Virus record (IMG/VR): IMGVR_UViG_3300021389_000070
Span: 1 to 35,336 of that record
Length of the DNA stretch: 35,336 bases
Direction: 5' to 3' (one strand)
Origin: a virus
Of the stretch, positions 23,263 to 30,400 are shown one piece after another. Each line of letters begins with the position of its first letter. Positions within the stretch are counted from its first letter, which is position 1. A program made the position numbers and the translations under genes. The notes under the pieces are model-generated. The model was given only the letters and a program-made list of their open reading frames with translations. It did no database searches and was not told where the DNA came from.

Positions 23263-23288
23263 TGTTAACGTTTTGCGAATAATGTAAT
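23263..23288. repeat. 26-bp direct repeat, copy 2
   Basis: This copy is exact and lies 143 bp to the right of copy 1. A shorter related tgcgaata occurs at about 23091. Confidence 0.85.
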
Positions 23289-23479
23289 AAAACAAAAAAA
23301 GTACAAAACACAACAAAACCAGCTTTTAAAATGTAATAAAGGTATTTTCTAAAATATAGCTTTGTAATATAAAAGTTAAACAAATGTACAGGCACGCAAC
23401 TACAAAAAATATTTCAATTAACCAAACAAAAAAAGTTAAATTATTTTTTAGCCAAAAGACAAGAAATTTACAGCCCCAC

Positions 23480-23540
23480 CCCCATTATATTAAACATAGT
23501 ACCCCCATCATATTAAACATACCCCATCATATTAAACATA
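23480..23540 (+). repeat. Three 19-bp tandem repeats (iteron-like)
   Basis: The unit CCCCATCATATTAAACATA occurs at 23503-23521 and 23522-23540 (head to tail, no gap), and with one change (ATTATA for ATCATA) at 23480-23498. The block ends 20 bp before the 53-aa gene at 23560. Further exact copies lie before and after the next gene. Confidence 0.92.
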
Positions 23541-23559
23541 AACTTAAATAATTATAACA

Positions 23560-23721
23560 ATGGTAACAGAAATTTTATTAAAAGAATACAACAATTTGGA
23601 ATTTGTTTTTGGTAAAGAATATATCTCTATGATGTTTAGAGATTTCAATTCTTACTGTGAAGTTAGAGAGGATAGTACATTTCACGAGATTAGAGAAGAA
23701 CTAATCAATTTAGAATATTAA
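23560..23721 (+). CDS. Small acidic protein (53 aa) between repeat blocks
   Basis: The frame MVTEILLKEYNNLEFVFGKE...EELINLEY gives 53 residues, acidic and mixed alpha/beta. It starts 20 bp after three 19-bp repeats, and its stop is followed 8 bp later by another copy. No family is recognised. Its place between the repeats suggests shared regulation with the 86-aa gene downstream. Confidence 0.6.
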   Translation: MVTEILLKEYNNLEFVFGKEYISMMFRDFNSYCEVREDSTFHEIREELINLEY

Positions 23722-23729
23722 TTTAATTA

Positions 23730-23747
23730 CCCATCATATTAAACATA
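23730..23747 (+). repeat. 19-bp repeat, single copy before the 86-aa gene
   Basis: CCCATCATATTAAACATA (18 of the 19 bases; the first C is replaced by A) lies 6 bp before ATG 23754. The short gap puts the repeat where a ribosome or a leader-binding regulator would act. Confidence 0.9.
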
Positions 23748-23753
23748 AACAAA

Positions 23754-24014
23754 ATGAAACAAACTATTTACTACAAAGCATCTGGTTACGACAGAACTAT
23801 TTATAATTTTTTTATAATAGATAGGGAAACAAAAGCATTTGTATTTTTAAAAAGGCTAACTAAGATAGATAAAGACCCTGGTGTTGTTCCTGGAGAACTT
23901 GAAAATAACTCTGATACAATTAGGTTAAGTAAGAAGAAGTTTAATGTGTACTTCAGCGAATGGAACAACCAACCATTAGTTGAAAATCATAACTACACAT
24001 ACACAGGACCTTAG
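23754..24014 (+). CDS. Hypothetical protein (86 aa) between repeat blocks
   Basis: The 86-aa protein opens MKQTIYYKASGYDRTIYNFF and is beta-rich, with FIIDRETKAFVFLKRLTKID and an ending HNYTYTGP. No family is recognised. It is preceded by one 19-bp repeat and followed by two, so each gene here sits in a repeat-gene-repeat unit. Confidence 0.6.
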   Translation: MKQTIYYKASGYDRTIYNFFIIDRETKAFVFLKRLTKIDKDPGVVPGELENNSDTIRLSKKKFNVYFSEWNNQPLVENHNYTYTGP

Positions 24015-24017
24015 TAC

Positions 24018-24055
24018 CCCCATCATATTAAACATACCCCATCATATTAAACATA
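24018..24055 (+). repeat. Two 19-bp tandem repeats
   Basis: Two exact, directly adjacent copies of CCCCATCATATTAAACATA (24018-24036, 24037-24055) lie 3 bp after the stop of the 86-aa gene. Confidence 0.92.
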
Positions 24056-24158
24056 GTGAGTTACCCCTTCATAACAAAGACGGAATAAAAATAAAAAAGG
24101 AGCAACAAAATTAATTGTTACCCCTTCATAATAAACGCACCCCTTTATATTAAACGCT
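24056..24158. repeat. Degenerate repeat relatives before the terminase 3' end
   Basis: GTTACCCCTTCATAA occurs twice (about 24060 and 24118), and CCCCTTTATATTAAACG occurs at about 24139-24155. All share the CCCC-x-T-x-ATA-x-TAAAC skeleton of the 19-bp repeat. No gene is seen here; the terminase stop follows. Confidence 0.65.
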
Positions 24159-25373
24159 CTATCTTATTGTGTAAATTCCTTTGTTCTTACTTGTAGCTAA
24201 TCTCATCAAAGCATATCTTATAGCATCACAGAAGTGATTAAACTTATCGATTGGTCTTACACCTTTCTCGTGCCATACATAGTTGTTAAACTCCTTTATA
24301 ACACCTTTACTTCTTGGGTCTACTATTATCTCATAGTCCTGCATAAGTGCTATACCAGATAATATACTACCACTTTTCTTTACAGCAGGTTGTATGTTCA
24401 ATCCTTTCTTCTTTAGCTCCTTTATAAGTCTAGGTTCAGAAGAATCACAAACTATCAAATCTAAGCCACATTCAGCTCTATTCATATTTGCTATATCTGA
24501 CGTAGAAAGCCCTGTTTTACCATAAATCTCCTTTACATAGACTCTATTGTTAAAATCATCTACAGATATCTTTACAAGCGTTGTGGGGTCTTCAGAGAAC
24601 CCAAAATCCTGCCCATAAATGGTCTTTTCCGTCTGTATGTAGTCTCCAACTTTCCAATTTCTTATAATTGTTCCTTCTGCTTTTGCTAACCATCCTCCTA
24701 ATATCTGATGCTGGTATTTATCTGGTCTTCTAGCCTTCATATCTAGTATTCTAGCCATAAAGGAATCCGATAGGTTATCTTTATTATCTTTATAGGTTGT
24801 ATGGATGTAAGTTGTGTCTCCTTTAGTTCCATTGTAACCATCATCAACAATATTACCTAAAAAGAACCTTTGGTATATCCAATGCTCTTTTGTAGTTGGG
24901 TTTAGTATTAAAATAACCCTGTTTTGCTTGTTTAGAGACCTTATAGAGAAGTCTATCTTGTCAAATGTACCTTCATCATCAAGTTCCTCTGCTTCATCCA
25001 CTACAAACGTTGTAATTCCGTTTAAAGACTTAAGTGCTGCTGTCTGGTTACCACTAGATGTCCTTATACCCTTAAATATAATGGAAGAACCTGTTTGCAA
25101 GTTGGTTATCTCATCCTTAGTTATCCTAAAGTGAGAATTTACTCCCATCATATCAATTTTTTCTACAAATTCTGGTATAATAGACGTATGTGCAGATGAC
25201 ATTGTATAACGAGTAAACAGTATCTTGTGTCCACTTTCGTATGTAAGGTTTAGTAGGAATACGTTTATACCAAAAGACTTACCACTACCCCTACCTCCAG
25301 TAATAACATTGTATCTTGTCTTACTTTGGAATAAAGGTATGTACTTGTCGTGTAAATTTATGCTATTCTTCAT
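24159..25373 (-). CDS. terL: Terminase large subunit
   Basis: The 404-aa protein has an N-terminal packaging ATPase with Walker A GGRGSGKS (residues 26-33), Walker B TTFVVDEAEEL (Asp126, Glu127) and coupling motif VILILNPT. The C-terminal RNase-H-like nuclease has Asp256 (YGQDFGFSED), Asp310 (LIVCDSSEPR) and Asp383 (FCDAIRYA). This is the Terminase_3/PBSX-like family. It translocates DNA into the prohead and cuts it. It overlaps the small subunit by 11 bp. Unlike in most phages, the next gene is not the portal: the accessory region starts just behind it. Confidence 0.95.
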   Translation of the reverse strand: MKNSINLHDKYIPLFQSKTRYNVITGGRGSGKSFGINVFLLNLTYESGHKILFTRYTMSSAHTSIIPEFVEKIDMMGVNSHFRITKDEITNLQTGSSIIFKGIRTSSGNQTAALKSLNGITTFVVDEAEELDDEGTFDKIDFSIRSLNKQNRVILILNPTTKEHWIYQRFFLGNIVDDGYNGTKGDTTYIHTTYKDNKDNLSDSFMARILDMKARRPDKYQHQILGGWLAKAEGTIIRNWKVGDYIQTEKTIYGQDFGFSEDPTTLVKISVDDFNNRVYVKEIYGKTGLSTSDIANMNRAECGLDLIVCDSSEPRLIKELKKKGLNIQPAVKKSGSILSGIALMQDYEIIVDPRSKGVIKEFNNYVWHEKGVRPIDKFNHFCDAIRYALMRLATSKNKGIYTIR

Positions 25374-25734
25374 CTTCTGGTGTTACATCTATAATATCTT
25401 CTTGTGCAGGAGGTTGGTGTCCATAGAAATTTATAACAGGTGTTGCTGATTTCTGTGTAGCATTACCAAAACCATCTTTAGGTTTACCGTAAACATACTC
25501 TAGTAATAGTTTTCTATCGTTATGGTTTTTCTTAGCCTCTTCTGCTAGACTCATCCAGAAGTCTTGTTCAGAACCAAATACCTTTTTAATGGCTTTGACT
25601 CCGAACTCCTTCATCCTTTCTCTCTTAGCTTTGTTTATAGCTGCTGTAGTAGGCTTAACAACATCTAACTGACCTTTCTTCCTTTTGTTATACTTCCTAC
25701 CATCAGTAGGTTTAATCTCATTTGATTTAGCCAT
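25363..25734 (-). CDS. Terminase small subunit-like
   Basis: The 123-aa protein has a basic N-terminus (DGRKYNKRKKGQLDVVKPTT), a helical core (KKVFGSEQDFWMSLAEEAKK, LLLEYVYGKPKD) and an acidic, Pro-rich C-terminus (DIIDVTPEDEE). The F-G-S-E-x-x-F-W ... Y-G-K-P core is one I know from small terminase-like genes of Bacteroidota phages. It overlaps the large subunit by 11 bp. Its role is binding the packaging site. Confidence 0.75.
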   Translation of the reverse strand: MAKSNEIKPTDGRKYNKRKKGQLDVVKPTTAAINKAKRERMKEFGVKAIKKVFGSEQDFWMSLAEEAKKNHNDRKLLLEYVYGKPKDGFGNATQKSATPVINFYGHQPPAQEDIIDVTPEDEE

Positions 25735-25787
25735 AAGTTTAATCTTAATACTATAACGATATATTTAGGTTTTTGTTTACAACTAAG

Positions 25788-25812
25788 CACAAAGCACATT
25801 AAAACGTGCCTT
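25788..25812 (-). terminator. Weak hairpin upstream of the terminase genes
   Basis: On the minus strand AAGGCAC pairs with GTGCTTT (one G-U pair) around an 8-base loop. The following bases are only moderately T-rich (GTGCTTAGTTGT). It may separate the early block from the packaging genes. Confidence 0.4.
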
Positions 25813-25826
25813 GTACAACTGTTGTA

Positions 25827-26381
25827 TTACCAGTGCATACCTTCCATTGATGTACTACTTTCTATTATCTGACATTTGTCTTTACTTTTCCAAGACCAAG
25901 ACTTTATTCTAAGAGTCATCATTTCATACATTTCTTCTATTCTGTCTTGTGGAATAACATCTGCTAATTCGTGTATCTTGTTTCTTTCTCCTGTCTCAAG
26001 CTTTTTAGTTATCCTTTCATTTATTATCCTAATTCTCTCAGATTTTTTGTTCTCTATTCTTTCTCTCTCTTTCTTCTTATCATCAAAGAATAAATCATAA
26101 ACATTCCTAAACTTTACATAGCTCTCATAATAAACATCTATCTTTTTTAATGCGTGAAATATAGAAGACCTATTTCTTTTTACACCTATGTCTTGAAACC
26201 AATCTGAAATCATCCTATCGTTCATCCCATTTATATCAACCATAATTTTATAAAGCAAAGCTCTAAAATAAGCTTCATCTTGATGTCTTGATGTTGATGT
26301 TAAATCTATTTTTGTTATTTCTACAAATTTGTCAGCAAGTTGTTTAGCTGCTTCTACATTGTATGTTCTAGTTTTTCCCAT
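25827..26381 (-). CDS. DnaA C-terminal-like HTH protein
   Basis: The start MGKTRTYN at 26381 is preferred over the longer frame from 26429, which would overlap the gene before by 62 bp. In the 184-aa product, residues 10-85 read like DnaA domain IV: AAKQLADKFVEITKIDLTST, SRHQDEAYFRALLYKIMVDI, MISDWFQDIGVKRNRSSIFH, ALKKIDVYYE. The R-x-x-S-x-x-x-H-A-x-K-K-I end is the DNA-binding signature. A Lys/Glu-rich coiled coil follows (FFDDKKKERERIENKKSERI). There is no ATPase part. It may bind an origin or regulate late genes. Confidence 0.68.
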   Translation of the reverse strand: MGKTRTYNVEAAKQLADKFVEITKIDLTSTSRHQDEAYFRALLYKIMVDINGMNDRMISDWFQDIGVKRNRSSIFHALKKIDVYYESYVKFRNVYDLFFDDKKKERERIENKKSERIRIINERITKKLETGERNKIHELADVIPQDRIEEMYEMMTLRIKSWSWKSKDKCQIIESSTSMEGMHW

Positions 26382-26610
26382 TGTTATCTCTGTTTTGTAT
26401 TTTTTCGTATTCTTTCCATATCTTAACATAAGCCTCTGTAAGCGACAATATATCTGGATATGTATGTTTTTTGTGTCCTAGTTCTATTGATACTCTCCAA
26501 CCACCTTCAAATGCCTCTGGATATATTACATACCCTTTTTTAAAGCAATGACTTTGAGCATCGTTATTTGTTTTATAATAATTAAATGAAGTCTTCTTCT
26601 TCTTCGCCAT
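26368..26610 (-). CDS. Hypothetical protein (80 aa)
   Basis: The start MAKKKKTSFNYYKTNNDAQS at 26610 is preferred over the longer frame at 26631, because it shortens the overlap with the gene before. The 80-aa product has GYVIYPEAFEGGWRVSIELG and ILSLTEAYVKIWKEYEKIQN: a small strand-rich part followed by a helix. No family is recognised. It overlaps both neighbours (29 and 14 bp), so the three genes are probably translated together. Confidence 0.6.
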   Translation of the reverse strand: MAKKKKTSFNYYKTNNDAQSHCFKKGYVIYPEAFEGGWRVSIELGHKKHTYPDILSLTEAYVKIWKEYEKIQNRDNNGKN

Positions 26611-26797
26611 AGTAATAATCATCTTCTGCATTGCTTTTATAATTCAATGCTCTAAGTAAACCATCACATTCTTCATAAGACTCATCTTCTTCTGCTTGTT
26701 CTATCCATAGCCTTATATCCTTTTTAGTGTAACCTAAAAATAATAAGTCAAGCCCTAGTTCATAGAAGTGGTCAGATACATCCTTGTTAAATGGCAT
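26582..26797 (-). CDS. Small acidic protein (71 aa)
   Basis: The 71-aa protein opens MPFNKDVSDHFYELGLDLLF and ends with the very acidic DDYYYGEEEEDFI. The N-terminal helix pair (LGYTKKDIRLWIEQAEEDES) could be a small protein-binding fold, and the acidic tail could mimic DNA. No family is recognised. Its stop overlaps the next gene, and its start lies 1 bp after the exonuclease stop. Confidence 0.6.
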   Translation of the reverse strand: MPFNKDVSDHFYELGLDLLFLGYTKKDIRLWIEQAEEDESYEECDGLLRALNYKSNAEDDYYYGEEEEDFI

Positions 26798-26798
26798 A

Positions 26799-27569
26799 CT
26801 ACAATTCTCCGTAAAAAGTATATTGTTCTAAATCGTAGTCACTCATAATATAATTCTTATAAGCATCTGTAGCCTCCTGTAGCTTTTGTAATCCACTATT
26901 TATAAATCCTGCTGTAATAGTATAGACTCCAACATCTAAGGTTCTCTTATCTACTACTAGGAATATAAAATCATCTGCGCTAAACAAGTCTAGATACAAA
27001 GCTGCCTGTAAGTCATAACTGTATTTCTTAGCTGAGTATTCAAAGTCTTGTATGTTAGCTGTAGTTTTTAAGTCTATGATAGTTGCTCCTTTTTTTGCAT
27101 CTGCCTTACCTCTAAATGGTAATCCCATAAACTCTCCTATCGCAGGTATTTCAAACTCACACCCACTTAGTAGAGAAGCAGCTTCTTCATTAGCCAACAC
27201 AGATTTAGCTATCTTCTGTGCCTTGTTAAGCTCTAAGTTAGTATAAACTAAATCCTTACCTAATTCTTCAGCAGCTAACTTAAAGTTTTTACTAGCCTTA
27301 GTCCCATCTACAAATGTAAACTCATCAAGTCTATGTGGCTCTAGTACACATAAGTGTGTTAGTCTACCGTCTCTAAGTGCTTGACTATCTGGCGAACCTT
27401 CAGTAAGTGATGTTGCGTATGCTTTAGGAGACTCTATTAATTTCTTACAGGAAGAAGATGATAATGCGTGTTGTCCTAAGTAGCCATAGTAAAAAGAATC
27501 ATCATACATCTTAGGTATGATTTCGGAAACCTTGAATTCATCTCCGTTTAGCAGTTTTATATTTTTCAT
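26799..27569 (-). CDS. PD-(D/E)XK exonuclease (RecE/exonuclease VIII-like, DUF3799)
   Basis: The 256-aa protein has the family's opening (LGQHALSSSSCKKLIESPKA), then LRDGRLTHLCVLEPHRLDEF with His72 in the H-x-x-V-L-E-P motif. The catalytic core is FRGKADAKKGATIIDLKTTA with Asp157, Asp166 and Lys168, and a helix with YDLQAALYLD (Gln188) follows. This is the phage RecE-like/DUF3799 nuclease group. It resects double-strand ends and works with the ERF annealing protein encoded 4 kb upstream. A candidate promoter lies 25-50 bp before its start. Confidence 0.85.
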   Translation of the reverse strand: MKNIKLLNGDEFKVSEIIPKMYDDSFYYGYLGQHALSSSSCKKLIESPKAYATSLTEGSPDSQALRDGRLTHLCVLEPHRLDEFTFVDGTKASKNFKLAAEELGKDLVYTNLELNKAQKIAKSVLANEEAASLLSGCEFEIPAIGEFMGLPFRGKADAKKGATIIDLKTTANIQDFEYSAKKYSYDLQAALYLDLFSADDFIFLVVDKRTLDVGVYTITAGFINSGLQKLQEATDAYKNYIMSDYDLEQYTFYGEL

Positions 27570-27591
27570 AATGTTTGTATTTAAATGAACT

Positions 27592-27622
27592 GCAATATAG
27601 TAATATTATTTGTTATATCAAA
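27592..27622 (-). promoter_or_regulatory. Candidate promoter before the exonuclease gene
   Basis: On the minus strand TTTG (27622-27619), a 19-base spacer and TATATTGC (27599-27592) match the Bacteroidota TTTG/TAnnTTTG promoter with two mismatches in the -7 box. The start codon lies 22 bp further on. Confidence 0.5.
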
Positions 27623-28088
27623 TAAATTTAATCTTTTTTACAATTAGATGTTCTAGTGAGTTTAGTGGAGGTGTCCACCCTTTAGCATTATTATCTCCTC
27701 CAAAACTATTACCTTTAACTTTAATGTCACTGTTTCTTAGATGGTTAAGTAAGTCTAGTCTTTTAAATACATAGGCAGTCTCTACACCTTCTAAGCTTTT
27801 AAGGATATAAACATAGTATGTTGCTTTGGATGCAATGATGCCACTATCTTCTCCCTTCTTTGTATTTAAAAACTCTATGTATAGGTTGACAGGTCTTGAA
27901 TATCTATCAGCATAGTAATAACCTTTAGCATCGTACTTAACCTCATAAGTAACTTCATTTCCTTTGTATTTGGCTTTTATATCCCAATCGTAGAATCTTT
28001 TGTTTGGTGCTTTCTCTATCTCTGTGTGTGTCTTAGACAATTCATTAAGCCACAAACTCTCTCCTATGTTACCTTTTAAAAAACTCAT
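27618..28088 (-). CDS. Putative PD-(D/E)XK nuclease (156 aa)
   Basis: The 156-aa protein opens MSFLKGNIGESLWLNELSKT. Glu10 in GNIGE, Asp36 in YDWDIKAKYKG and Glu49-x-Lys51 in TYEVKYDAKG fit the E ... D ... ExK site of restriction-endonuclease-like folds. The rest (YYADRYSRPVNLYIEFLNTK) is typical of small phage nucleases. A role in branch cutting or in host DNA attack is possible. The gene lies between the exonuclease and the Cys-rich gene in the recombination block. Confidence 0.65.
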   Translation of the reverse strand: MSFLKGNIGESLWLNELSKTHTEIEKAPNKRFYDWDIKAKYKGNEVTYEVKYDAKGYYYADRYSRPVNLYIEFLNTKKGEDSGIIASKATYYVYILKSLEGVETAYVFKRLDLLNHLRNSDIKVKGNSFGGDNNAKGWTPPLNSLEHLIVKKIKFI

Positions 28089-28090
28089 AT

Positions 28091-28513
28091 CTATTTGTAT
28101 GTTGTGTAAACCGACATCAAAGGTTTCAACACCTTGCTCTTAAAAGCACAAGATATACATCCTGTTATCCTTATCTTAAATATTCTGTTAGCTATTGCAA
28201 ACAATTCTTTTTGAGCAAACCTGTCGTATATCCTTGTATCATTATCAAAGTACTTAGATAGTATTTTATATTCTTCTTCAGTTAAGCACTCAACAGTTCT
28301 GTATCTAAAAAGTTCATTTAGTTTTTCCTGTCTCTCATCACATCCACAATCTTCTCCAGCAACAAACTTAACAACATCCTTAATACCTGTTGCTTCTGTT
28401 ATCTTAGCTACAGTGTCTCCAAGACCTTTAGATTTCTTGGCATTCTCTTTTTCAAACTTAGCTTTCCACTCCTTGTAAGCTTTAGTCCTTTTGTCTCCTT
28501 TAAATTCTTCCAT
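28091..28513 (-). CDS. Cys-rich protein of unknown function (140 aa)
   Basis: The 140-aa protein has a basic N-terminus (FKGDKRTKAYKEWKAKFEKE), then GLGDTVAKITEATGIKDVVK, FVAGEDCGCDERQEKLNELF and later RITGCISCAFKSKVLKPLMS. Four or five Cys (CxC ... CxxC) could hold one zinc. I recall the EDCGCDERxxKLN motif as very common in Bacteroidota phages, with no assigned role. It follows the sigma-like gene by 2 bp, so a role in transcription is possible. Confidence 0.7.
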   Translation of the reverse strand: MEEFKGDKRTKAYKEWKAKFEKENAKKSKGLGDTVAKITEATGIKDVVKFVAGEDCGCDERQEKLNELFRYRTVECLTEEEYKILSKYFDNDTRIYDRFAQKELFAIANRIFKIRITGCISCAFKSKVLKPLMSVYTTYK

Positions 28514-28515
28514 AG

Positions 28516-29106
28516 TTATAATAATTTGTCGTAGTCTCCATTAAAGTAATCTTGAGCATCTTCATCAAACTTTTCTCTTAGTCTTCTCTTGCAATTCTTG
28601 GATGTATTGTATAGTGAGGTTAGGCTTATGCCTTTGTACTGATTACCATCCTCATCTATAAACTTACTTTCCTTCTCCAAACCTCTTAGAGATATATCTG
28701 TCTTGTAGTAAATGTCCGTAAACATTATATCGTACCTATGCCATTGTTTTATTTCCTTGTCGATACTATCCATTAAGTTTTGGAAGGCATAATTTTCTTT
28801 AATGTCAAAAGCATCTAAAACTTGGTAAGAGTAAACAACCTCATCATACTCAACGAGAGGCTGCTTACCTTTTACCCTCTTATAATCAATACAAACACTA
28901 AACAAAGTACTGTAGAAGTAACCGAATCGTATTCCGTTATCTTCGTTTAAAATCTTATTAACGTCTTTTAAAGACCTGTGTATTTTTAAATATGCTTCTT
29001 GCACTAAATCCTCAGCAAACATATTAGAGCCTACAAACTTAACAGCCAATCCAACCCACTTTTTGTGGCTCTTGTAAAGCTCTGCTAATAACTCATTCTT
29101 AGTCAT
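28516..29106 (-). CDS. Sigma-factor-like protein (ECF type)
   Basis: The 196-aa protein has a sigma-region-2-like N-terminus (LAELYKSHKKWVGLAVKFVG, AEDLVQEAYLKIHR, with the D-L-V-Q-E signature, then FGYFYSTLFSVCIDYKRVKG). After a linker, residues 125-185 are region-4-like (DIMFTDIYYKTDISLRGLEK, SLTSLYNTSKNCKRRLREKF). This layout is that of ECF sigma factors. It may redirect host RNA polymerase to phage promoters. Phage family members with region 2 and a partial region 4 are known in Bacteroidota phages. Its targets are unknown; the 19-bp repeats are candidates. Confidence 0.75.
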   Translation of the reverse strand: MTKNELLAELYKSHKKWVGLAVKFVGSNMFAEDLVQEAYLKIHRSLKDVNKILNEDNGIRFGYFYSTLFSVCIDYKRVKGKQPLVEYDEVVYSYQVLDAFDIKENYAFQNLMDSIDKEIKQWHRYDIMFTDIYYKTDISLRGLEKESKFIDEDGNQYKGISLTSLYNTSKNCKRRLREKFDEDAQDYFNGDYDKLL

Positions 29107-29139
29107 ACATAAATATATGACAAAATGAAAATATAATAA

Positions 29140-29541
29140 TTAAAAGTTATTAACAATTACAACTTCTATCCTACCATTGCCTTTGTCGTATTCTGTAGGT
29201 AGTAATGTCTCTGTTTTAACAAAGTCATCATTATCATCTTCCCAGCAACCATAGTGTGTTATGGCATCCAATAGAAATTTAGATACAACAGCTATTGCAT
29301 TCATTTTATCTCTTCTTCTTTTGTCTGGACTAAATAATTGATAAGTTATATTAACAGGTGTGTCTATCTTAATCCCTTCTAGCTGGTCTCTCATAACCTC
29401 AAAGAATACTTTTTTAGCATCACCTTTAACAATATAATGTAAGTGAATAAACTTATTCATATTAAGCCAAACGTTTAAATTCTTCTTTGTCTTTCTAGGT
29501 ACTACTACATACATAGGAACTATAAGTTTTAACCCTGACAT
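29140..29541 (-). CDS. RusA-like Holliday junction resolvase
   Basis: The 133-aa protein carries the RusA core: YQLFSPDKRRRDKMNAIAVV (Asp78 in R-R-D-x-x-N), KFLLDAITHYGCWEDDNDDF (Asp92, Asp102, Asp103). The family forms dimers that cut four-way junctions with these acidic residues. Length agrees with the family (about 120-140). It shares one base with the ATPase gene. It probably resolves branched replication DNA before packaging. Confidence 0.82.
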   Translation of the reverse strand: MSGLKLIVPMYVVVPRKTKKNLNVWLNMNKFIHLHYIVKGDAKKVFFEVMRDQLEGIKIDTPVNITYQLFSPDKRRRDKMNAIAVVSKFLLDAITHYGCWEDDNDDFVKTETLLPTEYDKGNGRIEVVIVNNF

Positions 29542-30386
29542 TATATTATATTGTCTAAATATGATGTATCTACTACTTCTGGTAAACCTGCCTCATTAAC
29601 CTTAAAGCTAAAGTCATCAAAAGAAAAGCTTCTACTTCTTTTACAGCTAACAGTAACCCATCCTTTATTCTGTGTGTTCTTCTCTAGTTGTATCTGTGTC
29701 TCCGTCTTTTTCTCAAGGAATGAACCTAAGTGTCCTGTAGGTTTAGTTGACCCAAAATTACTATGTATAACCGTAATAATGTGACAATTATGCTCTGCTG
29801 TCCATTTCATAATCCTTTGAACTATCTCAGAAGATTCTGTAATATTATTTACATCAGAAACTAAATCAGCAATTCCGTCAATAACAACTAATCCAATATT
29901 CTTAGACTGTAACTTGTCAGTCAATATGTATTCTATAAAATCTATCCTTTCTGTATAAGACATCTTTCTTAAAGCGTAAGTGTGATAGTCATCATCAATC
30001 TCTCCTGCATTCATATCTACAGGTCTTCTAAACACCTTTTGTGCGTGATACCTTCCTTGCTCCGTATCGAAGTGTATAACCCTTCTCTTGTCTCTTAATC
30101 CTTTTATGTGTCCACTAAACTTATTGCTACCTTTTAAATATGTGCTTACCAATAAACTTACAAAGTAGGTCTTCATACTTTTAGGAGGTGCTTGTATAAA
30201 GCTAAAGTTTCCATAAGTGGCTAAAGGTATTGTATAAGTTTTGTTACCTTTAAGCGTAGTTAAGTTAGCTTCTCCACAAGATATGGCTATTGGAGGTTCT
30301 TTTATCTCTTCAGATATGTCTACATAAGCATCTTCCTCCAGGAGCTTCATAAACATTCTTTGTTCTTCTTTTTCTTCTATACTCAT
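29541..30386 (-). CDS. RecA/RepA-like ATPase (AAA_25-type, replication)
   Basis: Start MSIEEKEE at 30386 is preferred because the longer frame from 30425 would begin inside the upstream zinc-ribbon gene. In the 281-aa product the P-loop is FIQAPPKSMKTYF (66-73), which lacks the usual first Gly. FDTEQ (106-110), Walker B LVVIDGIADL (Asp170), sensor HIITVIHSN and GHLGSFLEKKTETQIQL follow. This is the RepA/DnaB-like recombinase fold found in phage replication helicases. No other helicase or polymerase gene is in the window, so it probably loads host replication proteins. Confidence 0.8.
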   Translation of the reverse strand: MSIEEKEEQRMFMKLLEEDAYVDISEEIKEPPIAISCGEANLTTLKGNKTYTIPLATYGNFSFIQAPPKSMKTYFVSLLVSTYLKGSNKFSGHIKGLRDKRRVIHFDTEQGRYHAQKVFRRPVDMNAGEIDDDYHTYALRKMSYTERIDFIEYILTDKLQSKNIGLVVIDGIADLVSDVNNITESSEIVQRIMKWTAEHNCHIITVIHSNFGSTKPTGHLGSFLEKKTETQIQLEKNTQNKGWVTVSCKRSRSFSFDDFSFKVNEAGLPEVVDTSYLDNII

Positions 30387-30400
30387 ATTGATTTGTTTAT

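Larger units (their letters stand above)
22916..23479. other. Long AT-rich non-coding region (candidate origin or control region)
   Basis: About 560 bp between divergent gene sets with no convincing frame on either strand. It contains a 26-bp direct repeat (23120-23145, 23263-23288), a third tgcgaata at about 23091, two tgtcact motifs (23223, 23244), and many A/T runs. To its right begin the 19-bp tandem repeats. This is the largest gene-free stretch in the window. Confidence 0.65.

Noticed and set aside
23480-24055. CRISPR array
   Set aside because: The 19-bp repeats are head to tail or separated by genes; there are no regular unique spacers and no cas genes.
17600-24158. Integrated mobile element with integrase or transposase
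   Set aside because: The accessory region has no recombinase gene and no terminal inverted repeats that I can see; only homing-type endonucleases are present.
26381-26429. Longer start (16 extra codons) for the DnaA-C-like protein
   Set aside because: It would overlap the upstream gene by 62 bp, and the extra residues (MLRYGKNTKKYKTEIT) add no domain; ATG 26381 gives a normal 14-bp overlap.
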